From NCBI GenBank assembly GCA_964548955.1, contig CAZJTP010000094.1:1-16479 (forward strand): DNA of 16,479 nucleotides, read 5' to 3'. The translations under genes and the position numbers were made by a program. This document shows, one piece after another, positions 1-7,556 of this stretch. The notes beneath the pieces are model-generated. The model ran no database searches. It saw only the letters and a program-made list of their open reading frames with translations, and was not told the origin of the DNA. The stretch is from GCA-020344555 sp964548955 (lineage in GTDB: Bacteria; Planctomycetota; Phycisphaerae; UBA1845). How positions within the stretch are numbered: the first letter of the stretch is position 1; each line of letters starts with the position of its first letter.

Positions 1-945
1 GACGTCGAACAGACTGCCGACGATCCCGAAGTGGGCTACGTTGAAGATCGGGGCTTCTTTCTTCGTGTTGACCGCTACGATCACCTTGCTGCCGCGCATC
101 CCCGCGAGGTGTTGGATCGCGCCGTCGATTCCGCATGCGATATAGAGCCGCGGTGTCACCACCTTGCCGGTCAGCCCCACCTGGCGGGAGTGCGGCTGAT
201 ACCCTGCGTCGCAGGCCGCACGCGACGCTCCGACCGCAGCATCGAGCACTTCCGCCAGCTCGTGGAGGATCTTGAAGTTCTCTTCCTTCTTCATCGCACG
301 ACCGCCCGAAACGACAATGTCAGCCTCTGTCACGTCCTTGACACCCGCGCTCGTGCTTGCGATCTCTTTGATCTTCAGCCGCCGGTCGCTTTCGGATAGC
401 GATAGCGACACATTGACGACCTCAGCCGTCGCGCCTGCCTGCGGCTCGGATGCGCTGTAGGCGTTGGCGCGAACCGCAGCAACCTGCAACCGCTCGTTCG
501 ACAGGTGGAACTTGGCGCTGAACTTGCCCGCGTACATCGGCTTGTGAGCGATCAGATCGTCGCCATCGAGTGACACTTCGGTACAGTCGATGGCCAGCGC
601 CGCCTTCTTGCGGGCGGCCACGCGCGGGGCCAGGTCCCGTCCGAGCGCCGTTGTCGGAATGAGCACGGTCTTCGGATCGGCCTGATCGATTGCGGCTGAA
701 AGGGCGGCGGCATAGGGCATCGCCCGGTACATCGCCAATTCGGGATCATCAACGGTATAGACCTTCTTGGCTCCGTAGGCCGCGATCTCATTGACAAGCC
801 CGCCGACATCCTGACCAACGACGCACGCCTCGGCCTGACCGCCGGTGGTCTTCGCCAGATCATTCGCCAGGGCGAGCAGTTGAAACGAAGCCGGAAGAAT
901 CCTGCCCTCACGCTGTTCGATAAAAACAAGTATGTTGCTACTCAT
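1..945 (-). CDS. etfA: Electron transfer flavoprotein alpha subunit, 3' end cut by window edge
   Basis: The alpha subunit of ETF holds the catalytic FAD and passes electrons from acyl-CoA and related dehydrogenases to the membrane quinone pool. The 315 visible residues run from MSSNILVFIEQ to a C-terminal FAD domain with QVGLTGK, a GIDGAIQHLAG segment (residues 272-282) and EAPIFNVAHFGIVGSLFDV. The family normally ends about 10-15 residues later, so only the extreme C-terminus is missing. The ATG at 945-943 lies 2 bases beyond the etfB stop, with AAGG about 10 bases upstream, so translation is probably coupled to etfB. Oddity: residue 274 is Asp where the FAD-binding motif usually reads GISGAIQH. 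I am sure of the family. The physiological dehydrogenase partners are not visible here. Confidence 0.96.
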   Translation of the reverse strand, partial: MSSNILVFIEQREGRILPASFQLLALANDLAKTTGGQAEACVVGQDVGGLVNEIAAYGAKKVYTVDDPELAMYRAMPYAAALSAAIDQADPKTVLIPTTALGRDLAPRVAARKKAALAIDCTEVSLDGDDLIAHKPMYAGKFSAKFHLSNERLQVAAVRANAYSASEPQAGATAEVVNVSLSLSESDRRLKIKEIASTSAGVKDVTEADIVVSGGRAMKKEENFKILHELAEVLDAAVGASRAACDAGYQPHSRQVGLTGKVVTPRLYIACGIDGAIQHLAGMRGSKVIVAVNTKKEAPIFNVAHFGIVGSLFDV

Positions 946-947
946 GG

Positions 948-1739
948 CTATACGACCTTCGCCTCCTCTCGTAGAACCCTGACAAGCTCCTTGGCCATTT
1001 CATCCGGTTCACCCTCGATCAACTTGCACTCGGGCCTCGGTGGCGGTGGCGCGATCGATTCAAGGTTCGTGCCCGTTTTCAGGGCGTCCTCACCCGCGAT
1101 GTCTGCCGACGTCAGCACCTTCACCGGTTTCCTTTTGGCTTTCATCAGATTGGGAAGGGAGGGATAGCGAGGCACGACGAAACCCTTCTCCAACGTCAAC
1201 AGGGCGGGCAGGTCACATTCAACGACCTCCTCAGCCCCTTCGATCCGCCGGCGGGCGGTGAAGTGCTTGCCGTCCTCTGATATCTCGAGGCCCTGGAGGG
1301 CCCCGACGTGCGGCAGGTCTAGGAACTCAGCCAATGCGGGCCCGACCGCACCGGCGTCGAGGTCGATGTTGTATTTGCCACAGAGGATCAAGTCGAAGCC
1401 CTGCTCGTCTTTCTTGATCGCTTTAGCGATGATATCCGCGGCGAACAGCTCGTTGTTCGACTCGAACGCAGGGTCGTTGATGTGAATGGCGGAGTCGCAC
1501 CCCATCGCCAGGGCAACTCGAAGGGCCTCGGAGGCCTTGTCCGGCCCCAATGTCAGAGCGACAACCTCGGTCACATCTTTTCGCTTCTCACGAAGCTGAA
1601 CCCCGAGCTCCACGCCAAACTCGTCGAACGGATCGAGCACAAGCTTCAGGCCGTTCGTCTCGATCCCGCTCCCGTCCGGCAGCACCTTGACGGTGGCGTT
1701 GGAGTCGGGCACATGTTTAGTGATGGTTAAAATTCTCAA
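948..1739 (-). CDS. etfB: Electron transfer flavoprotein beta subunit
   Basis: The beta subunit of ETF forms a heterodimer with EtfA and binds AMP, or a second flavin in bifurcating types. The 263 residues match the usual length. Visible family segments are the start RILTITKHVPDS, the nucleotide-binding loop around CGKYNIDLDAGAVGPALAE and the RYPSLPNLMKAKRKP segment. The start is a TTG at 1739-1737. It is chosen because AGGAG (1753-1749) sits 9 bases upstream and the family's N-terminus begins right there. It is first in a two-gene operon with etfA, 2 bases apart. The C-terminal part contains a PPPPRP stretch before the final helix. Sequence alone does not tell a classical housekeeping ETF from an electron-bifurcating one. 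Confidence 0.96.
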   Translation of the reverse strand: MRILTITKHVPDSNATVKVLPDGSGIETNGLKLVLDPFDEFGVELGVQLREKRKDVTEVVALTLGPDKASEALRVALAMGCDSAIHINDPAFESNNELFAADIIAKAIKKDEQGFDLILCGKYNIDLDAGAVGPALAEFLDLPHVGALQGLEISEDGKHFTARRRIEGAEEVVECDLPALLTLEKGFVVPRYPSLPNLMKAKRKPVKVLTSADIAGEDALKTGTNLESIAPPPPRPECKLIEGEPDEMAKELVRVLREEAKVV

Positions 1740-1748
1740 CGTACAAAA

Positions 1749-1753
1749 CTCCT
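1749..1753 (-). promoter_or_regulatory. Shine-Dalgarno AGGAG that fixes the TTG start of etfB
   Basis: AGGAG on the minus strand lies 9 bases before the TTG at 1739. No ATG or GTG is better placed, so this site decides the etfB start. Confidence 0.7.
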
Positions 1754-1863
1754 AAGCTCAAGACCAATCGATGCTCACCGTGCCTCATCGCGCGGGAGAA
1801 TGTGTTGAGGCTGTAGCAAACCGCGTACCAGTGCACCGCGCCCGCCGCCCGTTACATGGCAAG

Positions 1864-1910
1864 CGGTATCATACCGGATTCCGGCCAACACGTGGAGGGG
1901 CGCGAGCCCC
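1864..1910. other. Two small hairpins between acylphosphatase and etfB
   Basis: The 238-base gap between the acylphosphatase stop and the etfB start holds two inverted repeats. One is CGGTAT-C-ATACCG at 1864-1876. The other is GGGGC-GCGA-GCCCC at 1897-1910. Neither is followed by a T-run on either strand, so I do not call an intrinsic terminator. They could slow read-through from the upstream regulatory genes or bind a regulator of etfBA. I see no convincing -35/-10 pair for etfB. Confidence 0.3.
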
Positions 1911-1977
1911 GGAGCACCAACGGGTTTTCAACGTGGAAAGCCACCGAATCGCAGGCCTTACGATTGCGAGACCGGAC

Positions 1978-2277
1978 TCAGAAGGATATGCCAAAGGAGG
2001 CGAACTCACCGGTCGCGGTAGTTTCGGCACCGGTTGAGTCGTTGATGCAACCCCGCATGGCGTTTTCGATGGCGTTTTGGAACCGGTCGAGCTCGGCATG
2101 GATACCTTCGGCTACGAGTTCGACACGACCGTCGGGCAGGTTGCGGACGAAACCTGTGATATCAAAGCGCGAGGCGATCGCTTCGGTCGTGAACCGAAAT
2201 CCCACACCCTGTACGCGGCCCGAGAACAGAACCCTGCGGCGGACTAACGATGGTGGTCTATCAGAATCGGACTCCAT
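1978..2277 (-). CDS. Acylphosphatase
   Basis: A small cytosolic enzyme that hydrolyses the carboxyl-phosphate bond of acyl phosphates such as acetyl phosphate or 1,3-bisphosphoglycerate. The 99 residues are typical for the family. Both signatures are present: GRVQGVGFR with the phosphate-binding Arg28, and GFVRNLPDGRVELVAEG with the catalytic Asn46. The ATG at 2277 follows the stop of the RsbW-like kinase by 6 bases, so the two are almost certainly co-transcribed. No clear ribosome binding site is seen, which fits translational coupling. The link to the upstream regulatory genes is only positional; a role in tuning acyl-phosphate levels is speculation. Confidence 0.93.
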   Translation of the reverse strand: MESDSDRPPSLVRRRVLFSGRVQGVGFRFTTEAIASRFDITGFVRNLPDGRVELVAEGIHAELDRFQNAIENAMRGCINDSTGAETTATGEFASFGISF

Positions 2278-2283
2278 AGCTGG

Positions 2284-2712
2284 TTAACTGCGTCGTTTCA
2301 TGAGGTAGACCTCCCGGCCCCTGTCGCGGTACGCAACTTCGTCCATATACGCGCGCATGAGCATGATGCCGCGCCCGTTCGGGTGTGGGAGACGATCCGG
2401 TGTGGTTGGGTCGGGGATATCTTCGGGAATAAACCCGCAGCCTTCGTCACGAATGATGATGACGGCTTTTTCCGGTGTCACGGCATACCGTACGGTCACG
2501 GGCTTCTCCGGGTCGCACTGATTCCCGTGCTTCACGGCGTTGGACAACGCTTCTTCAAGAGCGAGCTTGACTGCGAACTGGGCATCCTTACCGAACCGGC
2601 ACCGCCGCAATTCTCGGAGAATTGCCTGCTTCGGAATCTCGGTCTCGCGCTGGTCGCTTTTGATGACACAGACGTGGAACGTGGCCTCGTTGTCAGGATC
2701 AACCGCGGTCAT
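2284..2712 (-). CDS. RsbW/SpoIIAB-type anti-sigma factor histidine-kinase-like ATPase
   Basis: A stand-alone GHKL ATPase of the anti-sigma serine kinase type. It would bind a sigma factor or another partner and phosphorylate a STAS antagonist. The 142 residues show the N box LALEEALSNAVKHGN (Glu53/54, Asn58), the G1 box RDEGCGF (Asp89) and the G2 box NGRGIMLMRAYMDEV (about 112-126). There is no sensor or transmembrane part. The ATG at 2712 is the only usable start in the frame. An AGGAGGGG lies about 23 bases upstream, which is too far to be ideal, and GAGAG lies right before the ATG. It sits 74 bases downstream of the STAS gene and 6 bases before the acylphosphatase. The target sigma factor is not in the window, so the branch of signalling controlled is unknown. 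Confidence 0.88.
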   Translation of the reverse strand: MTAVDPDNEATFHVCVIKSDQRETEIPKQAILRELRRCRFGKDAQFAVKLALEEALSNAVKHGNQCDPEKPVTVRYAVTPEKAVIIIRDEGCGFIPEDIPDPTTPDRLPHPNGRGIMLMRAYMDEVAYRDRGREVYLMKRRS

Positions 2713-2786
2713 GCTCTCAACACGACGATTGTGAGCCCCTCCTGCGTTGTCTTAGGGCGTCCCAGTTCGGATCACAGGCAGCTACT

Positions 2787-3143
2787 CTAGAAGCTGCTCA
2801 ACGCTTGCTCAGTCGTATCGTAAATATCAAAGAGTATATTGAGTCGCGTGATCTTGAACACCTTGAAGATCTGCGGCGCGATGTTCGAGAGCTTCAGCTT
2901 ACCCTTCCGTTCAGTAACCTGGTTATTCAGCGTGATTAACACGCCGAGAGCGGCACTGGACAAGTGTTCGACGTTTCGGAAGTCGAGAAGAAGCTTGATG
3001 CCTTCCGTAGCCATGATTAACTCGGACAGCTCGTCACGGATCTCCGTAATGCAGAGTTCGTCGAGGATCTTGCGGTCGGCAAACTCCACGACGCTCACCC
3101 CACTGCGATTCGTTACCGTTAGGTGAGACTGCTCTTCGCTCAT
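2787..3143 (-). CDS. STAS-domain anti-anti-sigma factor
   Basis: A single STAS domain of 118 residues, the RsbV/SpoIIAA class, which antagonises an RsbW-type kinase by partner switching. The phosphorylation loop reads VEHLSSAALGVLI (58-70). Ser63 aligns with the Ser that is phosphorylated in this family, while the usual Asp before it is Ser62 here. I chose the ATG at 3143 because GGAG lies 10 bases upstream and the domain starts soon after. A TTG at 3179 would add 12 residues without a ribosome binding site. It is upstream of, and in line with, the RsbW-like gene, which fits a cognate pair. The usual PP2C phosphatase that completes the circuit is not seen here. Confidence 0.88.
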   Translation of the reverse strand: MSEEQSHLTVTNRSGVSVVEFADRKILDELCITEIRDELSELIMATEGIKLLLDFRNVEHLSSAALGVLITLNNQVTERKGKLKLSNIAPQIFKVFKITRLNILFDIYDTTEQALSSF

Positions 3144-3388
3144 GGTGGCTTTGCTCCCATCTGCCACGCTTGAAACCAACGAAACTCGCGGTAGAGTCTA
3201 GACTTGCGAGATCGCGTGTCAAGCTCATGGTGGCTTCGTGGATTCGTCTACATCCCCCGATGAGCCGTACGGAATCGCTAAAGTGCGGCGCCTGTCGTGC
3301 CGTGAGGTACAATGAAACGATGGAACGCCGTGCGCGGACGGCTCATGGCAGTCCTCACAAAGCAAGGGGATTACGGGGCAAGGCTTCG
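3144..3388. promoter_or_regulatory. Divergent control region between STAS and phospholipase genes
   Basis: This 245-base region separates two divergent genes and must carry both promoters. It holds a perfect 10-base palindrome AGTCTAGACT (3195-3204) flanked by CTCGC (3185-3189) and GCGAG (3206-3210), which makes an asymmetric larger inverted repeat and a possible operator. No -35/-10 pair stands out on either strand. Confidence 0.3.
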
Positions 3389-4345
3389 ATGCGGATCAGT
3401 TTCTGGACGATTGTGGTGGTTGCAGCCTGTGTACTCGGTGATGCCGATCAGGCGTTAGCCTGGGGACCGGGCACTCACATGGGACTCGCGGCCTCCGTAT
3501 TGGAACGTCTACCCCTCCTGCCGGCAGCGGTGGCTTCGGTTTTGGCCCGGCACGGGATCGCATATCTGTATGGCAACATTGCGGCCGATATCGTGTTCGC
3601 CAAGCGTTGGAGCCGGATCAAACAGTTTTGCCACCATTGGTCGACGGCGTTCGAGTTGTTCGATGCTGCCGAGGACGGGCGGACGAAAGCATTTGCCTAC
3701 GGCTATTTATCGCATCTTGCCGCGGATACGGTAGCCCACGGTAAGTACGTACCGCGCCAGATCATTCTCAGTCAGTGTTCGGTGAACTTCGGCCACTTTT
3801 TCTGGGAGCTTCGCGCGGACGCCCTGGAGAATGATCGAGCCTGGCGGCTGCTCGAAGAGGTGCTGAGGGATGACCACGCCTGCCACCACCGGGCGCTGAA
3901 GGGTCACATTATGGGTACCTTTTTGCCCCACGACCTCAACCGCCTGCTCTTCGACCGCATGAACGCCCTGGCTATGCGTCAGGGCTTGCGCCGGACGGTC
4001 GATGTGTGGAACCGTTGCTCGCGCTGGTATCTGTCGCCCGAGTTGGTTAGCGGATACCGTGCTGAGTCACTCAACCGGATCCGGTCCATTCTCACCGAGG
4101 GACCTCGCTCGTCGCTGTTGCATGAAGATCCCAACGGCACCTCGGCGTTGATGCACCTCCGCGTCCACCGACGTGAAGTACGGCGATTGAAGCGGCGCGG
4201 CTTACCCCTGAAGCGTCGACTCCGCGAGGCGTCGCGAGGTCTTGCGCCCAGGCCGGCGGTCGACGGCTTGAAATACGATTCGTTGTATTCCACTATAACG
4301 CCGTCGGATGACGCAGCGTGCCGTGACCTAGTTTTGCATGCCTGA
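3389..4345 (+). CDS. Secreted zinc-dependent phospholipase C-like protein
   Basis: Resembles the zinc-dependent phospholipase C / alpha-toxin fold (Zn_dep_PLPC). The 318 residues begin with a signal peptide (1-24) ending QALA, so the mature protein would start WGPGTH. In known members the mature N-terminal Trp and a nearby His bind zinc; Trp25 and His30 match. The remaining ligand pattern also appears: Asp67 in GNIAADI, His82/83 in CHHW, His109 and Asp113 in LSHLAAD, His136 and Glu140 in HFFWE. The C-terminal third is rich in Arg and Lys and has no recognised lipid-binding C2/PLAT domain. The start at 3389 is preceded by CAAGG 6 bases upstream. The frame is open back to 3170, but that part lacks a signal peptide and overlaps the opposite STAS gene. 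Substrate is unknown. Confidence 0.82.
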   Translation: MRISFWTIVVVAACVLGDADQALAWGPGTHMGLAASVLERLPLLPAAVASVLARHGIAYLYGNIAADIVFAKRWSRIKQFCHHWSTAFELFDAAEDGRTKAFAYGYLSHLAADTVAHGKYVPRQIILSQCSVNFGHFFWELRADALENDRAWRLLEEVLRDDHACHHRALKGHIMGTFLPHDLNRLLFDRMNALAMRQGLRRTVDVWNRCSRWYLSPELVSGYRAESLNRIRSILTEGPRSSLLHEDPNGTSALMHLRVHRREVRRLKRRGLPLKRRLREASRGLAPRPAVDGLKYDSLYSTITPSDDAACRDLVLHA

Positions 4346-4443
4346 ATGGCCGGTGTATCCTCCCGTATCATGCCCTCCGATGATCGACACGCCGTAGCGA
4401 TCGACGCCGTCGTGCCCACGCGCCCGGCGTTGAGGAACAATCC

Positions 4444-5400
4444 ATGAACGTTGCATTGATGGGCGGCGTCAGTTCGAGCCTCTGCTGCCTTGACGCACTG
4501 ATTCGCGGCGGCGTCGAGATCACGGGTGTACTTGCTCTGGACGAGTCGCAGATCGGCACAGTCTCGGACTATCGCTCGCTTCGACCGTTGGCGGAGCGGG
4601 TCAACCTGCCGTTTCTCTCGTTCGTCAAGGTCGGCGAGCCGGTGGTCGAGGACTTCCTGACGGCGCACGCTCCGGATCTGCTTTGGGTCATTGGATTGTC
4701 ACAGCTCGTTCCCGGCCGGCTGATTCGTATCGCCCGCCGCGGCGGCGTCGGTTTCCATCCGACGATGCTGCCGTGGGGACGTGGTCGGGCACCGGTCGCA
4801 TGGACAATCCTGCGTGGTGAGCATGCAGCCGCAACCCTCTTTTACCTTACCGACGAGCCCGACGCCGGTGACATCATCGCTCAACGCGAGGTGCCGGTCC
4901 TGCCGGATGACTACTCAGAAGATTTGATTGCGCGCACCAACAAGGTGTTCTCGCACGTGGTCCTTGGACTGGCTCCTCTGATTCGCACGGGGAAGCTGCC
5001 GCGCACGCCGCAGGATCACGATAAGGCGACCTATTACTCCCAAAGGACGCCGGCAGATGGGCTCATCGACTGGACCCAGACGTCCGATGCTATCTATCGG
5101 CTTGTCCGCGCCGCCGGAAGACCCTACCCGGGCGCGTTCACCTACGCCGCCGGCCGTAAGGTGACCGTATGGCGTGCGCGACCAGCACGGCAGGACGAAA
5201 TCGCTTCGAGCATCGCTGATGCCCGTTGTGGAACCATTCTGCTGACGGACGTGGAGCGAGGAGCATTGACACGCACGAGCGATGGAGGATTGTGGTTGAC
5301 CGAAACGGCGACGGAGGACGGCGCTGATGCGATAACCGTAGGCGTACTAAACGTTGGGTTGAACCTGAGATCACAGCCGCAATCGGAGTCCAATTCATGA
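4444..5400 (+). CDS. Formyltransferase, methionyl-tRNA formyltransferase fold, likely sugar N-formyltransferase
   Basis: A 318-residue folate-dependent formyltransferase. The N-terminal catalytic domain has GVGFHPTMLPWGRGRAPVAW (101-120) and DEPDAGDII (137-145). The C-terminal FMT_C-type domain shows DGLIDWTQTSDAIYRLVRAAGRPYPGAFT (205-233). The catalytic His105 and Asp140 of the Asn-His-Asp triad are present, but the Asn two residues before the His is Gly103. Housekeeping Fmt usually reads NxHPS, so this is probably a paralogue acting on an amino sugar or another amine. The ATG has GAGGA 7 bases upstream. Its stop overlaps the start of the PIG-L deacetylase as ATGA, so the two proteins are probably made together and act in sequence. 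An atypical Fmt cannot be excluded. Confidence 0.82.
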   Translation: MNVALMGGVSSSLCCLDALIRGGVEITGVLALDESQIGTVSDYRSLRPLAERVNLPFLSFVKVGEPVVEDFLTAHAPDLLWVIGLSQLVPGRLIRIARRGGVGFHPTMLPWGRGRAPVAWTILRGEHAAATLFYLTDEPDAGDIIAQREVPVLPDDYSEDLIARTNKVFSHVVLGLAPLIRTGKLPRTPQDHDKATYYSQRTPADGLIDWTQTSDAIYRLVRAAGRPYPGAFTYAAGRKVTVWRARPARQDEIASSIADARCGTILLTDVERGALTRTSDGGLWLTETATEDGADAITVGVLNVGLNLRSQPQSESNS

Positions 5401-6074
5401 GCACGGTGTTGGTTGTGGCTCCGCACCCGGACGATGAAGTGTTCGGCGTCGGCGGCAGCATCCTAAAGCATCTGGCGGGCGGCGACGCCGTCCACGTCGT
5501 TATCTGCACGCGAGGTGAGGAATCACGCTTCGGCGCCGAACAGGTTGCGCGTGTTCAGGCTGAGGCCCGCAAAGTGCACGCATTTCTCGGCGTGACCGGT
5601 TCACACTTCATGGACCTGCCTGCCGCCCGGCTTGACGACATCCCGAGTGCTGACATCAACGCGGCACTGGAGGCGGTGTTCCGGACGGCGAAACCGAATA
5701 CAATCTACGTTCCACACGCCGGCGATCTCCACCGCGATCATCAGCTCATCTTCCAGGCGGCCATGGTCTGCAGCCGATCAACCGGCGACGATCATCCGTC
5801 GCGCATCCTCGCCTACGAAACGGTCTCGGAAACGGATTGGTTCGCCGCGCCAATAACACCCGCGTTCATCCCGAACGTTTTCGTCGACATCACACCCTAC
5901 CTCGACAAGAAGCTTAAGGCCTGCGCAATGTACGAATCCCAGATTCAGCCCGCTCCGCATCAGCGTTCGATCGAGGCCCTGCGCGCCTTAAGCATCACCA
6001 GAGGCCATACCGTGGGTTTCAACAACGCCGAAGCGTTCATGTTGGTGCGCGAGCTTCACACGCGGCAGAAATAG
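5397..6074 (+). CDS. PIG-L/LmbE-family zinc deacetylase
   Basis: A 225-residue zinc-dependent N-deacetylase of the family that includes GlcNAc-PI, MshB and BshB deacetylases. The metal-binding motif PHPDDE (9-14) gives His10 and Asp13 as ligands and Asp12 as the probable base. The third ligand is His115 in GDLHRDHQ. The C-terminal MYESQIQP segment is also typical. There is no signal peptide, so it is probably cytosolic. It starts inside the stop of the formyltransferase gene (4-base overlap), a sign of translational coupling. Together they suggest removal of an N-acetyl group followed by N-formylation of the freed amine. The substrate could be a nucleotide sugar or a small thiol glycoside; no glycosyltransferase lies in the window to decide. 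Confidence 0.9.
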   Translation: MSTVLVVAPHPDDEVFGVGGSILKHLAGGDAVHVVICTRGEESRFGAEQVARVQAEARKVHAFLGVTGSHFMDLPAARLDDIPSADINAALEAVFRTAKPNTIYVPHAGDLHRDHQLIFQAAMVCSRSTGDDHPSRILAYETVSETDWFAAPITPAFIPNVFVDITPYLDKKLKACAMYESQIQPAPHQRSIEALRALSITRGHTVGFNNAEAFMLVRELHTRQK

Positions 6075-6232
6075 GGACGAACACTGATCCGCTCGCTGTT
6101 TGTACTGAGAATACTCGGCTCCGATCGCCCCAACAAACTCCGACCGCACAGAAAATCACAACGCTGCAACGACCGGAATAATCGTCGCACGCCAACTCGC
6201 CGATAAAACGGTGAACGGTGAGCGCCGGCATG

Positions 6233-6261
6233 TTGCAGAATGCGACGTACATAGGTAAGAT
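6233..6261 (+). promoter_or_regulatory. Candidate sigma-70-type promoter of metK
   Basis: TTGCAG (6233-6238) and TAAGAT (6256-6261) are separated by 17 bases, about 50 bases before the metK start. The match to TTGACA/TATAAT is partial (3 of 6 and 4 of 6). Position within the 238-base gap before metK makes it plausible. I do not recognise a SAM or SAH riboswitch in the leader. Confidence 0.4.
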
Positions 6262-6300
6262 GACTATGTTCGTTGTGGATCCCGGGTCAACCAATCGATC

Positions 6301-6306
6301 AGGAGG
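6301..6306 (+). promoter_or_regulatory. Strong Shine-Dalgarno AGGAGG of metK
   Basis: AGGAGG lies 6 bases before the GTG at 6313 and fixes that non-ATG start. The next ATG in the frame (6367) would cut into the conserved ESVSMGHPDK segment. Confidence 0.85.
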
Positions 6307-6312
6307 TTAATC

Positions 6313-7548
6313 GTGCCGCAAGCTGATTTGGCATCAACGCATCTGTTTACGTCGGAATCGGTTTCGATGGGTCATCCAGACAAGGTCGCCGACCAAATAT
6401 CAGACGCGCTTCTGGATAGCCTTCTGACGCACGACCCGAACGTGCGGGCCGCCATCGAAACCCTTGTGACGACCAACTTCGTCGTTGTAGCCGGTGAGGT
6501 AACTGTCCACAACCAGGCTGCCAACGACGCCCTCGCCCGGGCAGAAGACACCGTTCGTGACACGATCCGACGCATCGGCTACGACGATCCCAAAGCCGGC
6601 TTCGACTACCGTAGTTGTACGGTCCTACTTAAGCTGCACACCCAGTCGCCCGACATCAGCCTGGGCGTCACCGCGGGTGAAGGGAAGGAACAGGGCGCAG
6701 GTGATCAGGGGATGATGTTCGGGTTTGCCTGCACCGAAACGAAATCGCTGATGCCACTGCCGATCCAGCTCGCGCATCGGTTGGTCGAACGGTTGGCGGA
6801 GCTTCGCCAGTCGGGACAAATCGGCTGGCTCAGACCCGATGCCAAGTCGCAGGTCACCGTCAGGTACGAGGGTGGCGTGCCGGTGGGCCTGCACACCGTC
6901 GTGATATCGACCCAGCACACCGAAGAGGCTGTCGACCCGAAGAGCCGTCAGATGAGCGCGGAAGCGCAGAAGCAGATAAACGACGAGGTAATCCGACCCG
7001 TCATCGCGCACGAGTGCCCGCAGTTCGGCAGCGACAAACTAGTCGTTCACGTCAACCCCACCGGGAGGTTCGTGACCGGCGGGCCGCATGGCGATTCCGG
7101 CCTGACCGGACGGAAGATCATCGTTGACACCTACGGCGGTCGGGGACGGCACGGCGGCGGTGCGTTCTCCGGGAAAGACCCGTCCAAGGTCGATCGGTCG
7201 GCTACCTACATGGCCCGCCACATCGCCAAGAACATCGTCGCGGCGGGACTGGCCACGCAGTGCGAAGTCCAGCTCGCCTATGCCATCGGCGTCGCGGAGC
7301 CCGTCAGCGTGGCGGTCGATACGTTCTTGACAAGTGAGATGCCGCCCACCGATCTCGCTCGCATCGTGAAGGACAACTTTCCTCTCAAGCCGGCCCAGAT
7401 CATCGAGTACCTCGAGCTTCGCCAGCCCATCTACTTCGAGACCGCGCGGCACGGTCATTTCGGGCGCGAGGGTGAAGGATTTACCTGGGAGAAAACGCAT
7501 CGGTTGGCGGACGTTCGCACGGCCGCCAACGTCGCGCAAACTGTGTAG
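6313..7548 (+). CDS. metK: S-adenosylmethionine synthetase
   Basis: Makes S-adenosylmethionine from methionine and ATP in the cytosol; the active form is normally a tetramer with Mg and K. The 411 residues fit the family. Both family signatures are intact: GAGDQGMMFG (128-137) and the phosphate-binding GGGAFSGKD (281-289). The N-terminal motif reads ESVSMGHPDKVADQISDA, with Met19 where many homologues have Glu. The start is GTG at 6313, set by AGGAGG. The gene is preceded by its own promoter-like sequence and is probably monocistronic: its stop converges on the minus-strand NHL gene with only 8 bases between, which leaves no room for a separate intrinsic terminator. No regulatory RNA was recognised. 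Confidence 0.98.
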   Translation: MPQADLASTHLFTSESVSMGHPDKVADQISDALLDSLLTHDPNVRAAIETLVTTNFVVVAGEVTVHNQAANDALARAEDTVRDTIRRIGYDDPKAGFDYRSCTVLLKLHTQSPDISLGVTAGEGKEQGAGDQGMMFGFACTETKSLMPLPIQLAHRLVERLAELRQSGQIGWLRPDAKSQVTVRYEGGVPVGLHTVVISTQHTEEAVDPKSRQMSAEAQKQINDEVIRPVIAHECPQFGSDKLVVHVNPTGRFVTGGPHGDSGLTGRKIIVDTYGGRGRHGGGAFSGKDPSKVDRSATYMARHIAKNIVAAGLATQCEVQLAYAIGVAEPVSVAVDTFLTSEMPPTDLARIVKDNFPLKPAQIIEYLELRQPIYFETARHGHFGREGEGFTWEKTHRLADVRTAANVAQTV

Positions 7549-7556
7549 TCACGCGT

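Noticed and set aside
1897..1910. Intrinsic terminator after the acylphosphatase gene
   Set aside because: The 5-bp GC hairpin has no T-run on either strand and lies 68 bases past the stop.
3170..3388. N-terminal extension of the phospholipase-like frame back to 3170
   Set aside because: It adds a basic, non-signal leader, lies where the divergent promoters must be, and the signal peptide at 3389 explains the start better.
6075..6312. SAM- or SAH-sensing riboswitch before metK
   Set aside because: I looked for a conserved riboswitch core and saw none that I could support by eye. A covariance-model search would settle it.
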